DNA of 64,000 nt from Clostridia bacterium. Lineage in GTDB: Bacteria; Bacillota; Clostridia; RGIG6154. The notes under the pieces were generated by a model. That model was given only the letters and a program-made list of their open reading frames with translations, was not told the DNA's origin and searched no databases. Shown here piece after piece: positions 15,989-24,361 of the stretch. Made by a program: the position numbers and the translations under genes. The DNA is taken from NCBI GenBank assembly GCA_017626145.1, contig JAGAJK010000034.1:1-64000 (forward strand). The letters run 5' to 3'. Every line of letters starts with the position of its first letter. Position 1 is the stretch's first letter.

Positions 15989-17854
15989 TTGAAAAAGCTT
16001 TCACGTTTATCAACGGGATTTTACATCTTTTTATGCTTTGCATTTTTGTATGTCCCCATCATTGTTACAATGATATTTTCATTTAATTCTTCAAAATCCT
16101 TCTCCCGCTTTACCGGGTTTTCCCTGCATTGGTATGAAGAATTGATTAACGATGCCGAAATTATGTCGGCTGTATGGGTTTCTGTTTCCATTGCCATAAT
16201 TGCAACAATAATTGCAACTGTTCTGGGTACAATTACCGCAATAGGTCTTTCAAAAAGCAGAAAGCTTTTAAGGGAATGGATTTTAAATATCAACAATATT
16301 CCCATTATGAACCCCGATATTGTTACAGCAATCGGGCTTATGATACTCTTTACATCCTTAAGAGTTGAAAAGGGCTACATTACGATGCTTCTTGCTCATA
16401 TCTGTTTTTGTACACCTTATGTAATAACAAGTGTGTACCCAAAGGTGCGTGAGCTTGATACAAATGTGGCAAACGCCGCTCTTGACCTGGGTGCAACACC
16501 CTTTCAGGCACTTATAAAGGTTATTGTGCCTATGATAAAGCCGGGTATTTTTGCAGGTATGCTTCTTGCCTTTACCATGTCAATTGACGACTTTGTAATT
16601 TCTTACTTTGTAAGCGGAAACGGCGTTGAAAACATTTCTATGATTGTGTACAACGCAACAAAGCGAATCAACCCTACAATAAACGCACTTTCAACAATAG
16701 TTATTTTAGTTATCACTGCGGCAGTTTTTGTGGTTAATATCGCTCCCGTTATTCAGAAACGCAAATGGTTCAAAAGACTTAAGAAATCTATTTCTCCTGC
16801 TGTAAAGAAAACCTTTACGGTTATTACCTCAGTTCTTCTGGTATTCCTTATCTGCTTCAGCGTTATTATGAGTAACACCAATAAGGCGGTTTTAAAGGTA
16901 TATAACGCAGGTGAGTATATAGACAATTCTCTTATTACAGAGTTCGAAGAACGTAACAACTGCAAAATCATATACGAAACCTTCGATTCAAACGAATCGA
17001 TGTACACGAAAATTATGAGCGGAGAACGCTACGATATCATTATCCCCTCCGACTATATGATTGAACGTCTTGCAAAAGAGGAATTTTTACAGGAAATTGA
17101 CAAAAGCAAGCTTAAAAATCTCGATAAGGTTATGCCGTATCTTTTAGATAAGCCCTTTGACCCTGAAAACAAGTATTCAATTCCGTATTTCTGGGGTAGT
17201 GTAGGTATTCTTTACGATAAAACTGTAGTTGATGAAACCGACCTTGAGGCAGGCTGGGAAATTTTAAGAAACCAGAAATTCAAAAACAACATCTATATGT
17301 ACAACTCCGAGCGAGACTCGTTTATGGTTGCTCTTAAGGCGTTAGGTTATTCCCTTAACACCACCGACAAGGCTCAGCTTTACAAGGCTTACGAATGGCT
17401 TGTGGAGCAAAACAGGCTGATGAATCCTGTTTACGTGGGCGACGAGGTTATTGACAGTATGATTAACGGCAACAAGGCAATGGCGATAGTTTACTCAGGC
17501 GATGCTGCTTACATTATGTCCGAGAACGAAAACCTTGAATTTTTCGCTCCCGATGCAGGTACAAATATGTGGATTGACGGTATGGTTATCACAAAGGACT
17601 GCACTAATACCGACCTTGCGCATAAGTGGATTGACTTTATGCTTGAGGAGGAAAGTGCCCGTGCCAACACCGTAGAAATCGGATATTCCTCACCGGTTGA
17701 AAGTGTTTACAACGAAATAAGCACCACCGAATATGACGGCATAAGTGCCTACGTTCCGAGACTTGATAATGAAAACGATGAGTTTTTCAGATATCAGCCC
17801 CTGGAAATCAAGCAGTATTGTGCCGAGCTGTGGATTAAGGTTAAGGCAAAATAA
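15989..17854 (+). CDS. potCD: Fused PotC permease and PotD binding protein
   Basis: 621 residues. Residues 1-265 are a PotC permease with six membrane segments and EAA-type loop ANAALDLGATPFQ. After a basic linker (KRKWFKRLKK) a further membrane helix (about 272-294) anchors the PotD-type periplasmic binding protein (about 300-621), with YNAGEYID, IIPSDYMIERL, YFWGSVGILYD and GEEVIDS-like segments. Fusion ties the binding protein to the channel, as in some other ABC importers of Firmicutes. Start is TTG at 15989 after AAGGAGGG. No separate potD is present. Confidence 0.93.
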   Translation: MKKLSRLSTGFYIFLCFAFLYVPIIVTMIFSFNSSKSFSRFTGFSLHWYEELINDAEIMSAVWVSVSIAIIATIIATVLGTITAIGLSKSRKLLREWILNINNIPIMNPDIVTAIGLMILFTSLRVEKGYITMLLAHICFCTPYVITSVYPKVRELDTNVANAALDLGATPFQALIKVIVPMIKPGIFAGMLLAFTMSIDDFVISYFVSGNGVENISMIVYNATKRINPTINALSTIVILVITAAVFVVNIAPVIQKRKWFKRLKKSISPAVKKTFTVITSVLLVFLICFSVIMSNTNKAVLKVYNAGEYIDNSLITEFEERNNCKIIYETFDSNESMYTKIMSGERYDIIIPSDYMIERLAKEEFLQEIDKSKLKNLDKVMPYLLDKPFDPENKYSIPYFWGSVGILYDKTVVDETDLEAGWEILRNQKFKNNIYMYNSERDSFMVALKALGYSLNTTDKAQLYKAYEWLVEQNRLMNPVYVGDEVIDSMINGNKAMAIVYSGDAAYIMSENENLEFFAPDAGTNMWIDGMVITKDCTNTDLAHKWIDFMLEEESARANTVEIGYSSPVESVYNEISTTEYDGISAYVPRLDNENDEFFRYQPLEIKQYCAELWIKVKAK

Positions 17855-17880
17855 TTTATCGGTAAATTTAATTTAAAAAT

Positions 17881-17940
17881 AGGCTCCCTTAGGCTCCCTT
17901 GGGCTCACTTAGGCTCCCTTGGGCTCCCTTAGGCTCCCTT
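17881..17940 (+). repeat. Six tandem 10-bp repeats
   Basis: Six exact-length units of the type AGGCTCCCTT, with units 3 (GGGCTCACTT) and 5 (GGGCTCCCTT) differing slightly. The last unit also forms one arm of a hairpin with AAGGGAGCT at 17945-17953, so the array looks like an expansion of the end of the adjoining repeat element. Confidence 0.85.
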
Positions 17941-18203
17941 GTGTAAAGGGAGCTGTCAACGAAGTTGACTGAGGGATTGATTCTTGCCGTTAAAACAGGT
18001 CGCCTTATCCCTCCACCACCATCGGTGGTCCCCCTCCCTTAATGCTTCGCATCAAAGGAGGCAAGACGGGAGCTGTCAACGAAGTTGACTGAGGGATTGT
18101 TTTTCTGCTTTTACTTTTATAGTTATATTTCTGCTTTTAACAATTACAATCCCTCCGAGTTTGCTACACAACCCCGCCTCCCTTTACACAAGGGAGGCTT
18201 TTC
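17941..18203. repeat. Composite interspersed repeat in a long gene-free gap
   Basis: Two direct copies of a 32-bp unit, GGGAGCTGTCAACGAAGTTG and onward to GGGATTG, at 17948-17979 and 18068-18099; each has an inner GTCAAC/GTTGAC hairpin. The end at about 18148-18203 is an inverted form (CAATCCCTCC ... GGGAGGC). The same kinds of sequence recur at 24146-24300. These are non-coding mobile-like repeats of gut Clostridia. The rest of the 17855-18444 gap holds only a CCACTGCAG/CTGCAGCGG hairpin and the suf promoter. Confidence 0.75.
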
Positions 18204-18385
18204 TCTTTAAAACTTTCTGCTAAATTTCTCATTTGTACTATACTGATAACTTTTGGGTGTTTATACGGTTTATTTCTGTTCACCGGTTAACCTTGATTGA
18301 ACCACTTCAACAATAACCCCACTGCAGGTATTCTGCAGCGGGTGTTTTACAGTTAGCTATATTTTCCAAAGTTTGTTATCTTTAC

Positions 18386-18414
18386 TTGCATTATGGGTAA
18401 AATAGTTGTATAAT
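18386..18414 (+). promoter_or_regulatory. Promoter of the sufC-sufB operon
   Basis: TTGCAT, 17 bases, TATAAT, 30 bases upstream of sufC. Confidence 0.75.
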
Positions 18415-18444
18415 ACTTATAAACAATATTGAAAGGACAAAAAT

Positions 18445-19173
18445 ATGCTTGAACTTAAGAATGTTTCATACAGTGCCGCAAATGAACAGGGCACCAAAGA
18501 AATTATAAATAATATTTCACTTACTTTAAACGAACGTTTTGTAGCACTTACGGGCCCCAATGGCGGCGGTAAGTCTACTCTGGCAAAATTAATTGCCGGA
18601 ATCTATATTCCAACATCGGGGCAGATTATTTTTGACGGAACCGATATAACCAATATGACTATAACCGAAAGAGCAAATCTTGGCATAAGCTACGCATTTC
18701 AGCAGCCTGTACGCTTCAAAGGTCTTACGGTAAAGGATTTGATTACCCTTGCAAGCGGTAACAAAAAGCTTTCTATGTCGGAGGCGTGTGCATATCTTTC
18801 AGAGGTAGGGCTTTGTGCTCACGATTATATTGACCGTGAAATTAACGCAAGTCTTTCGGGTGGCGAATTAAAAAGAATAGAAATTGCTATGACTATGGCA
18901 CGCGGAACCTCTCTTACACTTTTTGATGAGCCTGAAGCAGGAATTGACTTATGGAGCTTCGGCAATTTAATTGCAGTATTTGAAAAAATGCATCATCAGA
19001 CCAGGGGAACTATGCTTATTATTTCCCATCAGGAAAGAATTTTAAATATTGCAGACCGTGTTATTGTAATTGCCGACGGTAAAATTACAAAGGACGGCTC
19101 AAAGGAAGAGGTCTTAGGAGATCTTCTTACCAACTCAACCTGCTCCGTTTTAACGGACAAGCTTACTAAATAA
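18445..19173 (+). CDS. sufC: SufC-like Fe-S assembly ATPase
   Basis: 242 residues, an ABC ATPase without membrane partner. Walker A GPNGGGKSTLAK (about 36-47), Q-loop YAFQQPVRFKGL, signature SLSGGELKRIEIAM, Walker B LTLFDEPEAGIDLW and SHQERIL. SufC-type features are the PVRFKG and SGGELKR segments and the paired sufB-like gene 12 bases downstream. It would drive conformational change of the SufB scaffold during Fe-S cluster assembly. Confidence 0.85.
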   Translation: MLELKNVSYSAANEQGTKEIINNISLTLNERFVALTGPNGGGKSTLAKLIAGIYIPTSGQIIFDGTDITNMTITERANLGISYAFQQPVRFKGLTVKDLITLASGNKKLSMSEACAYLSEVGLCAHDYIDREINASLSGGELKRIEIAMTMARGTSLTLFDEPEAGIDLWSFGNLIAVFEKMHHQTRGTMLIISHQERILNIADRVIVIADGKITKDGSKEEVLGDLLTNSTCSVLTDKLTK

Positions 19174-19185
19174 GGAGGGATAACT

Positions 19186-20109
19186 ATGTCACTTGATAAA
19201 ATACAGCAGGATTTACTCGAAAAGGTTACAGACCTGCACGAAATCCCTGCAGGTGCATACAATATCCGTGCAAACGGCACCTCCGCAGGAAGAAATACAA
19301 CCGCAAATATTGATATCGTAACAAAGGAAGATAAAAACGGTATCGATATTATAATAAAACCAAACACCAAAAGCGAAAGTGTCCATATTCCCGTTATTCT
19401 TTCGCAGTCAGGACTTAAGGAAACTGTTTATAACGATTTCTTTATAGGCGAAAATGCAGTCGTTACCATCATTGCAGGCTGCGGTATTCATAACGGCGGA
19501 AGTGAGAAATCGGAGCATAGCGGTATTCACTCCTTCCATATCGGCAAAAATGCCAAAGTTAAGTATATAGAAAAGCATTACGGCTCAGGTGACGGAAACG
19601 GTGAAAGGGTTATGAATCCACAAACCGTTATTGAGATTGAAGAGGGCGGAAGAATGGAAATGGAAACAGCACAAATTAAGGGTGTTGATTCTACCGACAG
19701 AAGCACAACTGCCGTTTTAGCCGACAAAGCAACCCTTGTTATACGTGAAAAATTAATGACCCACGGCAATCAGTTCGCAAAAACCGATTTTACTGTGGAT
19801 TTAAACGGCATTGACTGCGGTGCGGACATTGTTTCCCGTTCCGTTGCAAAGGATAATTCAAATCAGATTTTCTATTCCTGCATAAACGGTAACAACAAGT
19901 CAAGCGGTCACACCGAGTGCGACGCAATTATAATGGATTCTGCATCCGTTTCCGCAATTCCGAAAATTACCGCAAATCACACCGAAGCCTCTTTAATTCA
20001 CGAAGCGGCAATAGGCAAAATCGCAGGCGAACAGTTAATTAAATTAATGACCCTCGGTCTTACCGAGCAGGAAGCCGAAGAACAGATAATTTCCGGCTTC
20101 TTAAGATAA
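19186..20109 (+). CDS. sufB: SufB/SufD-like Fe-S scaffold, short form
   Basis: 307 residues, shorter than SufB (about 465) or SufD (about 420) of the full SUF system. The beta-helix core is visible (HIGKNAKVKYIEKHYGSG, EIEEGGRMEMETAQIKG, RSVAKDNSNQIFYSC) and the C-terminal helices EASLIHEAAIGKI and LGLTEQEAEEQIISGFL are the SufBD hallmark. With sufC alone it forms a minimal two-gene system like the SmsC/SmsB arrangement described in anaerobes. No sufD, sufS or sufU is adjacent. AAGGAGGG precedes the ATG. Confidence 0.85.
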   Translation: MSLDKIQQDLLEKVTDLHEIPAGAYNIRANGTSAGRNTTANIDIVTKEDKNGIDIIIKPNTKSESVHIPVILSQSGLKETVYNDFFIGENAVVTIIAGCGIHNGGSEKSEHSGIHSFHIGKNAKVKYIEKHYGSGDGNGERVMNPQTVIEIEEGGRMEMETAQIKGVDSTDRSTTAVLADKATLVIREKLMTHGNQFAKTDFTVDLNGIDCGADIVSRSVAKDNSNQIFYSCINGNNKSSGHTECDAIIMDSASVSAIPKITANHTEASLIHEAAIGKIAGEQLIKLMTLGLTEQEAEEQIISGFLR

Positions 20110-20123
20110 AAACAAATAAAAAT

Positions 20124-20150
20124 ATCCGGCTCACATAAGTGAGCCGGATT
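20124..20150. terminator. Bidirectional terminator between sufB and copA
   Basis: A perfect 11-bp stem, ATCCGGCTCAC against GTGAGCCGGAT, with a four-base loop, between converging genes. Confidence 0.85.
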
Positions 20151-20161
20151 CTATCTTATTT

Positions 20162-20362
20162 TCAAACCACCTTATAGCCCTGAGCTTCGATGGTGCTGAT
20201 TATTTCGCTGTCGGGGATTTCCTTTGCCAAAACCACCTTTGCTGTTCCTGTTTCGTGGGAAACGATTGCTTCCGTTACTCCGTCGAGCTGTTCAAGAGCG
20301 GTTTTAACTCTGCCCGAGCAATGAGGGCACATCATACCTTCAACATTAAATGTTTTTTCCAT
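20162..20362 (-). CDS. Possible separate CopZ-like chaperone from an internal start
   Basis: Within the copA frame, at codon 745, an ATG (20362) follows AAAAAGGAG with an ideal gap of about 9 bases. Translation from it would give a 66-residue protein, MEKTFNVEGMMCPHC onward, the full length and start of a free CopZ copper chaperone. A copA-copZ pair that lost its intervening stop codon could still make both forms. The internal ribosome binding site is directly visible; its use is inference. Confidence 0.6.
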   Translation of the reverse strand: MEKTFNVEGMMCPHCSGRVKTALEQLDGVTEAIVSHETGTAKVVLAKEIPDSEIISTIEAQGYKVV

Positions 20363-22594
20363 TTTTCTATTCTCCTTTTTAATTTTTTTACCGAAATTGA
20401 TTCTGTTAAGGCGAAGTGCGTTTGACACAACGAAAAGACTTGAAACACTCATCGCCGCCGCACCCACCATAGGGTTTAATTTAAGTCCGTTAACATTTAT
20501 CCAGACTCCTGCCGCAAGTGGAATGCAGATAACGTTATAAAATAACGCCCAGAAAAGGTTTTCGTAAATATTCTTTAAAACCTTACGGCTTAATTTTACT
20601 GCATTTACAACACCCTTTATTCCGTCGGAAATTAAAATCACGTCGGAGGAAAGAGCGGCTATATCCGTACCTGAACCCATTGCAACGCCTATATCGGCAC
20701 TTGCAAGTGCAGGAGCATCGTTAATACCGTCACCTGCCATCAAAACCTTGCCCTGTTTTTTTAATTCTTTTACAGCCATAGCCTTGCCGTCGGGCAGCAC
20801 CGATGCAATTACCTTATTTACCCCTACAAGCTTTGCAACAGCGTTTGTCGTTCTTTCGTTATCGCCTGTAAGCATAACAGTACGAATACCCATTTTTTCA
20901 AGCTCTTGTATTGTTTTTTTACTGTCCTCACGTACAACGTCCGCAACAGCAATAATACCGATAGCTTCTTTGCCGTTTGCGAAAATAAGAGGTGTTTTTC
21001 CTTCATCGGCTAACTTTTCGGTTTCCTTTACAGTAGCTTCGTCAATATCAATAAACAACGATATAAACTTTTTATTTCCGCCATACACTTTTTCACTTTC
21101 CACAATTCCCGAAAGTCCGTTACCGGGGAAAACTTCAAATTCCTCTGCATCGGAAAGTGTAATATTTTTCTTTTCACATTCCTTAACAACAGCACTTGCC
21201 AACGGATGCTCACTTTTTAATTCAAGAGAGCCTGCTATTCTTAAAAATTCGTCCTCTGTAATGCTGCCGAAAACCTTTACATCGGTAACAACAGGCACGC
21301 CTTTAGTTATTGTTCCCGTTTTATCAAACACCGCAACCTTGATTTTTGCGGTTTCTTCAAGTGCGGTTGCGTTTTTAAAAAGGATTCCGTTTTTAGCACC
21401 AACGCCGCTTCCTACCATAACCGCAACGGGAGTCGCAAGCCCCAAAGCACACGGACAGCTTATAACGAGCACAGAAACGGCACATTCTATCGCCGTCTGA
21501 ACACCGCCGCCACATACAAGCCATACAATTGCGGTAACTAACGCAATTAAAATTACAATGGGAACAAATACTCCCGAAATTTTATCCGCCGCCTTCGCAA
21601 CGGGAGCTTTTGATGCCGATGCGTCTGAAACCCGCTTAATTATCTGTGAAAAGCTTGTTTCCTCGCCAACACGCAGGGCACGGCATTCAAGATAACCTGA
21701 CATATTAACAGTTGCCGCAGAAACATTGTCACCTGCGGCTTTATCTACAGGGATGCTTTCACCTGTAAGATTTGATTCGTCAACAGCACCGCTTCCCTTT
21801 TCCACAACACCGTCGCAGGGAATTTTACCGCCTGCACGAACAACAAATATGTCTCCGACTCTTAGATTTTCAATGGGAACAACAGTTTCTTTTCCATCCT
21901 TTAAAACTGTTGCACTTTCGGGAGCCATCTTCGAAAGAGCCTTTATTGCATCTGCTGTTCTCCCCTTTGAACGTGCCTCAAGCATTTTTCCTACTGTTAC
22001 CAAAGTAAGAATCATTGCCGCCGATTCAAAATAAAGATGATAGTGCTCACCGTATTTTATCATCATTAAAACTGCGTAAACACTGTATATAAATGATGCA
22101 CCTGAGCCGATTGCCACAAGGGTATCCATATTAGGTGACAAATTTTTAATTCCCTTAAAGCCGTTTATAAAGAATTTCCTGTTAATGTTAAGTACCCAGA
22201 AGGAAAGAAGCATCTGTACCGTTGCATTAATTACATATTCACCCGAAAAAAACGGTGGCAATGGGAAATTAAACATATGGTGACCCATTGAAAAATACAT
22301 TATGATAAGGCACAAAACAACCGACCATATAAGCCTGTGCTTTGTTTCATTTGCTTCTTTGTATCCGTCATTTGTTTCGGTACTTTTTTTATCGCCCTCA
22401 ACAAATGCACCGTAGCCTGCTTTCTGAACTGCATCTATTACAGTTTCACTTGTAACGTCGCCTGTAACGGTCATACTCGATGCAAGTAAATTAACCTCAC
22501 ATTTTTCAACGCCATCTATAGCACTAACTGCCTTTTCAACACGGGCACTGCATGCCGCACAGCTCATTCCCGTAACAGTATACTTTTGTTTCAC
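20162..22594 (-). CDS. copA: Copper-exporting P1B-type ATPase with C-terminal CopZ-like domain
   Basis: 810 residues. N-terminal heavy-metal domain GMSCAACSARV (Cys12, Cys15), eight expected membrane segments including the metal-site CPC motif in ISCPCALGLATP, phosphorylation motif FDKTGTITKG, SEHPLA of the nucleotide domain and GDGINDAPAL. This specifies Cu(I) export. A second metal domain, GMMCPHCSGRV, is fused at the C terminus after KKIKKENRK, an unusual place. Start is GTG at 22594 after GGAGGG. A promoter with an inverted repeat over its -10 box lies upstream, suggesting copper-responsive repression. Confidence 0.92.
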   Translation of the reverse strand: MKQKYTVTGMSCAACSARVEKAVSAIDGVEKCEVNLLASSMTVTGDVTSETVIDAVQKAGYGAFVEGDKKSTETNDGYKEANETKHRLIWSVVLCLIIMYFSMGHHMFNFPLPPFFSGEYVINATVQMLLSFWVLNINRKFFINGFKGIKNLSPNMDTLVAIGSGASFIYSVYAVLMMIKYGEHYHLYFESAAMILTLVTVGKMLEARSKGRTADAIKALSKMAPESATVLKDGKETVVPIENLRVGDIFVVRAGGKIPCDGVVEKGSGAVDESNLTGESIPVDKAAGDNVSAATVNMSGYLECRALRVGEETSFSQIIKRVSDASASKAPVAKAADKISGVFVPIVILIALVTAIVWLVCGGGVQTAIECAVSVLVISCPCALGLATPVAVMVGSGVGAKNGILFKNATALEETAKIKVAVFDKTGTITKGVPVVTDVKVFGSITEDEFLRIAGSLELKSEHPLASAVVKECEKKNITLSDAEEFEVFPGNGLSGIVESEKVYGGNKKFISLFIDIDEATVKETEKLADEGKTPLIFANGKEAIGIIAVADVVREDSKKTIQELEKMGIRTVMLTGDNERTTNAVAKLVGVNKVIASVLPDGKAMAVKELKKQGKVLMAGDGINDAPALASADIGVAMGSGTDIAALSSDVILISDGIKGVVNAVKLSRKVLKNIYENLFWALFYNVICIPLAAGVWINVNGLKLNPMVGAAAMSVSSLFVVSNALRLNRINFGKKIKKENRKMEKTFNVEGMMCPHCSGRVKTALEQLDGVTEAIVSHETGTAKVVLAKEIPDSEIISTIEAQGYKVV

Positions 22595-22612
22595 ACTTCT
22601 CCCTCCGTCCCT

Positions 22613-22657
22613 TAGTTAGTCACAACTAATTATACTATTATTAATTTAAAAAGTCAA
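22613..22657 (-). promoter_or_regulatory. copA promoter with operator over the -10 box
   Basis: On the complement TTGACT (22657-22652), 17 bases, TATAAT (22634-22629). An inverted repeat, TAGTTAGT-CACA-ACTAATTA (22613-22632, one mismatch), overlaps the -10 region. It differs from the TACA-TGTA box of CopY, so the repressor is not identified. Confidence 0.65.
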
Positions 22658-22701
22658 ATAATTATTGCATTTTAAAGAGGATGTCTATAGCAAACATCCT
22701 C

Positions 22702-23112
22702 TTAATTTAATTCAATTTTCTCTTTCAGGTAAGCTTCTATCTGATTTACAAAGTACTCAGATTCCTCAACCTGTTTTATAACATCTTCTTGGGGCACTGC
22801 ATAAAAATCTTCATAGTCGCTGTCACATCTCATATCAAAAGCGGATTTAATTATATTTGACATCAGCTTATCAAATATTCCTGTTTTAATGTAATTCTTC
22901 TGGAAATTACTGATAACACCTGAATGCTTTTTATAATCTTCACCATCAAATGCAAGAACAGCACGTGCTGCATGAAAAATTGCGTAATATGAACGATTGG
23001 ATGCTGCGTCGAACATCTCTAACTCAAGAGTTTTCTTTGCTGAATCCAAATCAGTTTTTGCTTTGTTCAGACGATACATTACCAAATCAATAATTTCCTT
23101 ACTGTACGCCAA
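22702..23112 (-). CDS. HEPN domain protein
   Basis: 136 residues matching the PF05168-type HEPN family: AASNRSYYAIFHAARAVLAFDG (about residues 37-58) with Arg and His in R-x6-H spacing. These are often RNA-cleaving toxins or RNA-binding partners. The start overlaps the end of the nucleotidyltransferase gene by 14 bases, a pairing similar to but distinct from the MntA-HepT pair at 5.9 kb. Activity is inferred from the family. Confidence 0.78.
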   Translation of the reverse strand: MAYSKEIIDLVMYRLNKAKTDLDSAKKTLELEMFDAASNRSYYAIFHAARAVLAFDGEDYKKHSGVISNFQKNYIKTGIFDKLMSNIIKSAFDMRCDSDYEDFYAVPQEDVIKQVEESEYFVNQIEAYLKEKIELN

Positions 23113-23443
23113 TATAAATCCCCTCCTTTATTACATTTGCATAATACGGAAGAGCAGTTGAATATTTTTCAAAAGTGAACTTATCCTGAAGCTTAACAGA
23201 CAACAATACATCGTACTTCAAATCGATATCGTTCGCAAGGTCTGACACAGTACGTCTGTAACGTGCAAGATCACTTTTTTCAAGGTTAACCAAAGCCATA
23301 ACATCAATATCGGATTCAGAATCATAATCACCACGTGCATAAGAACCGTAAAGAATAACACTTTCAAGCTTTTCTCCAAAAATTTCTTTTAGTCCGGTGT
23401 AAGCCTCTTTTAATAAAATATCAAGAGTACTTCTGTTACACAT
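23099..23443 (-). CDS. Nucleotidyltransferase domain protein, HEPN partner
   Basis: 114 residues with YGSYARGDYDSESDIDVMAL (GSxARG...SDID, about residues 32-50) and DLKYDVLL as the third acidic strand. It is probably the antitoxin or modifying partner of the HEPN protein encoded next. AGGAGG lies 10 bases before the ATG. It belongs to a different branch from the first MNT gene in the window. Confidence 0.8.
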   Translation of the reverse strand: MCNRSTLDILLKEAYTGLKEIFGEKLESVILYGSYARGDYDSESDIDVMALVNLEKSDLARYRRTVSDLANDIDLKYDVLLSVKLQDKFTFEKYSTALPYYANVIKEGIYIGVQ

Positions 23444-23531
23444 AACAAGTTCACCTCCTAATCTATATTACGCCTACATTTTAACATAGTTTACCAAAAA
23501 AATCAATATCTATGCAATATATGTTTATCAC

Positions 23532-23560
23532 TTGAAATATAGTGACGCATATGGTAAAAT
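23532..23560 (+). promoter_or_regulatory. Promoter of the SLOG gene
   Basis: TTGAAA, 17 bases, TAAAAT, 57 bases upstream of the start codon. Confidence 0.6.
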
Positions 23561-23617
23561 GTAAAAGCAGACGCATTCGACGAACAAACGGAATGCATTT
23601 AAGGAGTTTTTACAGAT

Positions 23618-24088
23618 ATGATTGAAAACAAGGTGTGCTGTTTTACGGGGCACAGACCGGAAAAATTGAATATTACGGAGCAGGAGGCAAAAAAAGTTCT
23701 TGAAAGTGCCGTAAAGGATGCAATCTCAAGAGGCTTTACGACCTTTATAAGCGGAATGGCAAGAGGAACGGATATGTGGGCGGCAGAAATTGTTTTAAGG
23801 GAAAAGGAAAACAATGCCGGTATACGCCTTGTCTGCGCCCTGCCACACCCGGATTTTGAAAAGAAATGGTCAAAGCAGAATCAGGAGCTTTACAATTATA
23901 TTTTGTCAAAAGCAGACGAGATTCATACTGTGTGCGAAGTTTTTTCAATGGGTGCGTATATGAAACGTAACAAATGGATGGTTGACCATTCAACCTTGGT
24001 GCTTGCCTTTTACAACGGCACCCCCGGCGGTACGAGAAACACAATTGAATATGCAAAACAAAATGAAACTGAAACTATAATACTATAA
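23618..24088 (+). CDS. SLOG-family (DUF1273/YpsA-like) protein
   Basis: 156 residues. Starts with CCFTGHRPEKL, followed by ISGMARGTDMWAAEIVL (the Rossmann-like GxARG nucleotide or ligand loop), VCALPHPDFEKKW and a C-terminal MVDHSTLVLAFYNGTPGGTRNTIEYA. This is the DUF1273 subset of SLOG domains, predicted to bind nucleotides or derived ligands. B. subtilis YpsA is a relative, but function is unclear. It stands alone with its own promoter. Confidence 0.85.
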   Translation: MIENKVCCFTGHRPEKLNITEQEAKKVLESAVKDAISRGFTTFISGMARGTDMWAAEIVLREKENNAGIRLVCALPHPDFEKKWSKQNQELYNYILSKADEIHTVCEVFSMGAYMKRNKWMVDHSTLVLAFYNGTPGGTRNTIEYAKQNETETIIL

Positions 24089-24145
24089 AAATGAGGATGT
24101 AAAAAATCAATGATTTTTTACATCCCTTTTTGTTATGCTTTAATA

Positions 24146-24300
24146 ATTACAATCCCTCCACCGTCTCCGACGGTCCCCCTCCCTTTAACAAAGGAGGCTT
24201 TTTTGTTGAACCTTTCCCCCAACATCTTCCTTTAACAAGGGAGGCTTTTTTGTTGAACCTTTCCCGGCGACTTCTTCCTATAACAAGGGAGGCTTTTATA
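24146..24300. repeat. Interspersed repeat cluster
   Basis: A CAATCCCTCC start and GACGGTCCCCCTCCC core match the repeats at 17.9-18.2 kb. Two near-identical 55-bp units follow, each ending CAAGGGAGGCTTTT and containing TTGTTGAACCTTTCCC. No gene is present between 24089 and 24361. Confidence 0.7.
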
Positions 24301-24301
24301 T

Positions 24302-24332
24302 AAAAAAACAAGCCGGACAAAAGTCCGGCTTG
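24302..24332 (-). terminator. Terminator of the S-layer gene
   Basis: A perfect 10-bp stem, CAAGCCGGAC/GTCCGGCTTG, with an AAAA loop. On the complement it runs into TTTTTTT. Confidence 0.9.
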
Positions 24333-24361
24333 AAAAATCTTAGTTTTTAATTTTGCAAATA

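Noticed and set aside
17881-17940. CRISPR-like array
   Set aside because: Units are 10 bp without spacers and no cas genes are in the window.
20748-21500. 250-codon frame opposite copA
   Set aside because: Low-complexity Ser/Thr/Ile-rich antisense of a clearly real P-type ATPase; no ribosome binding site.
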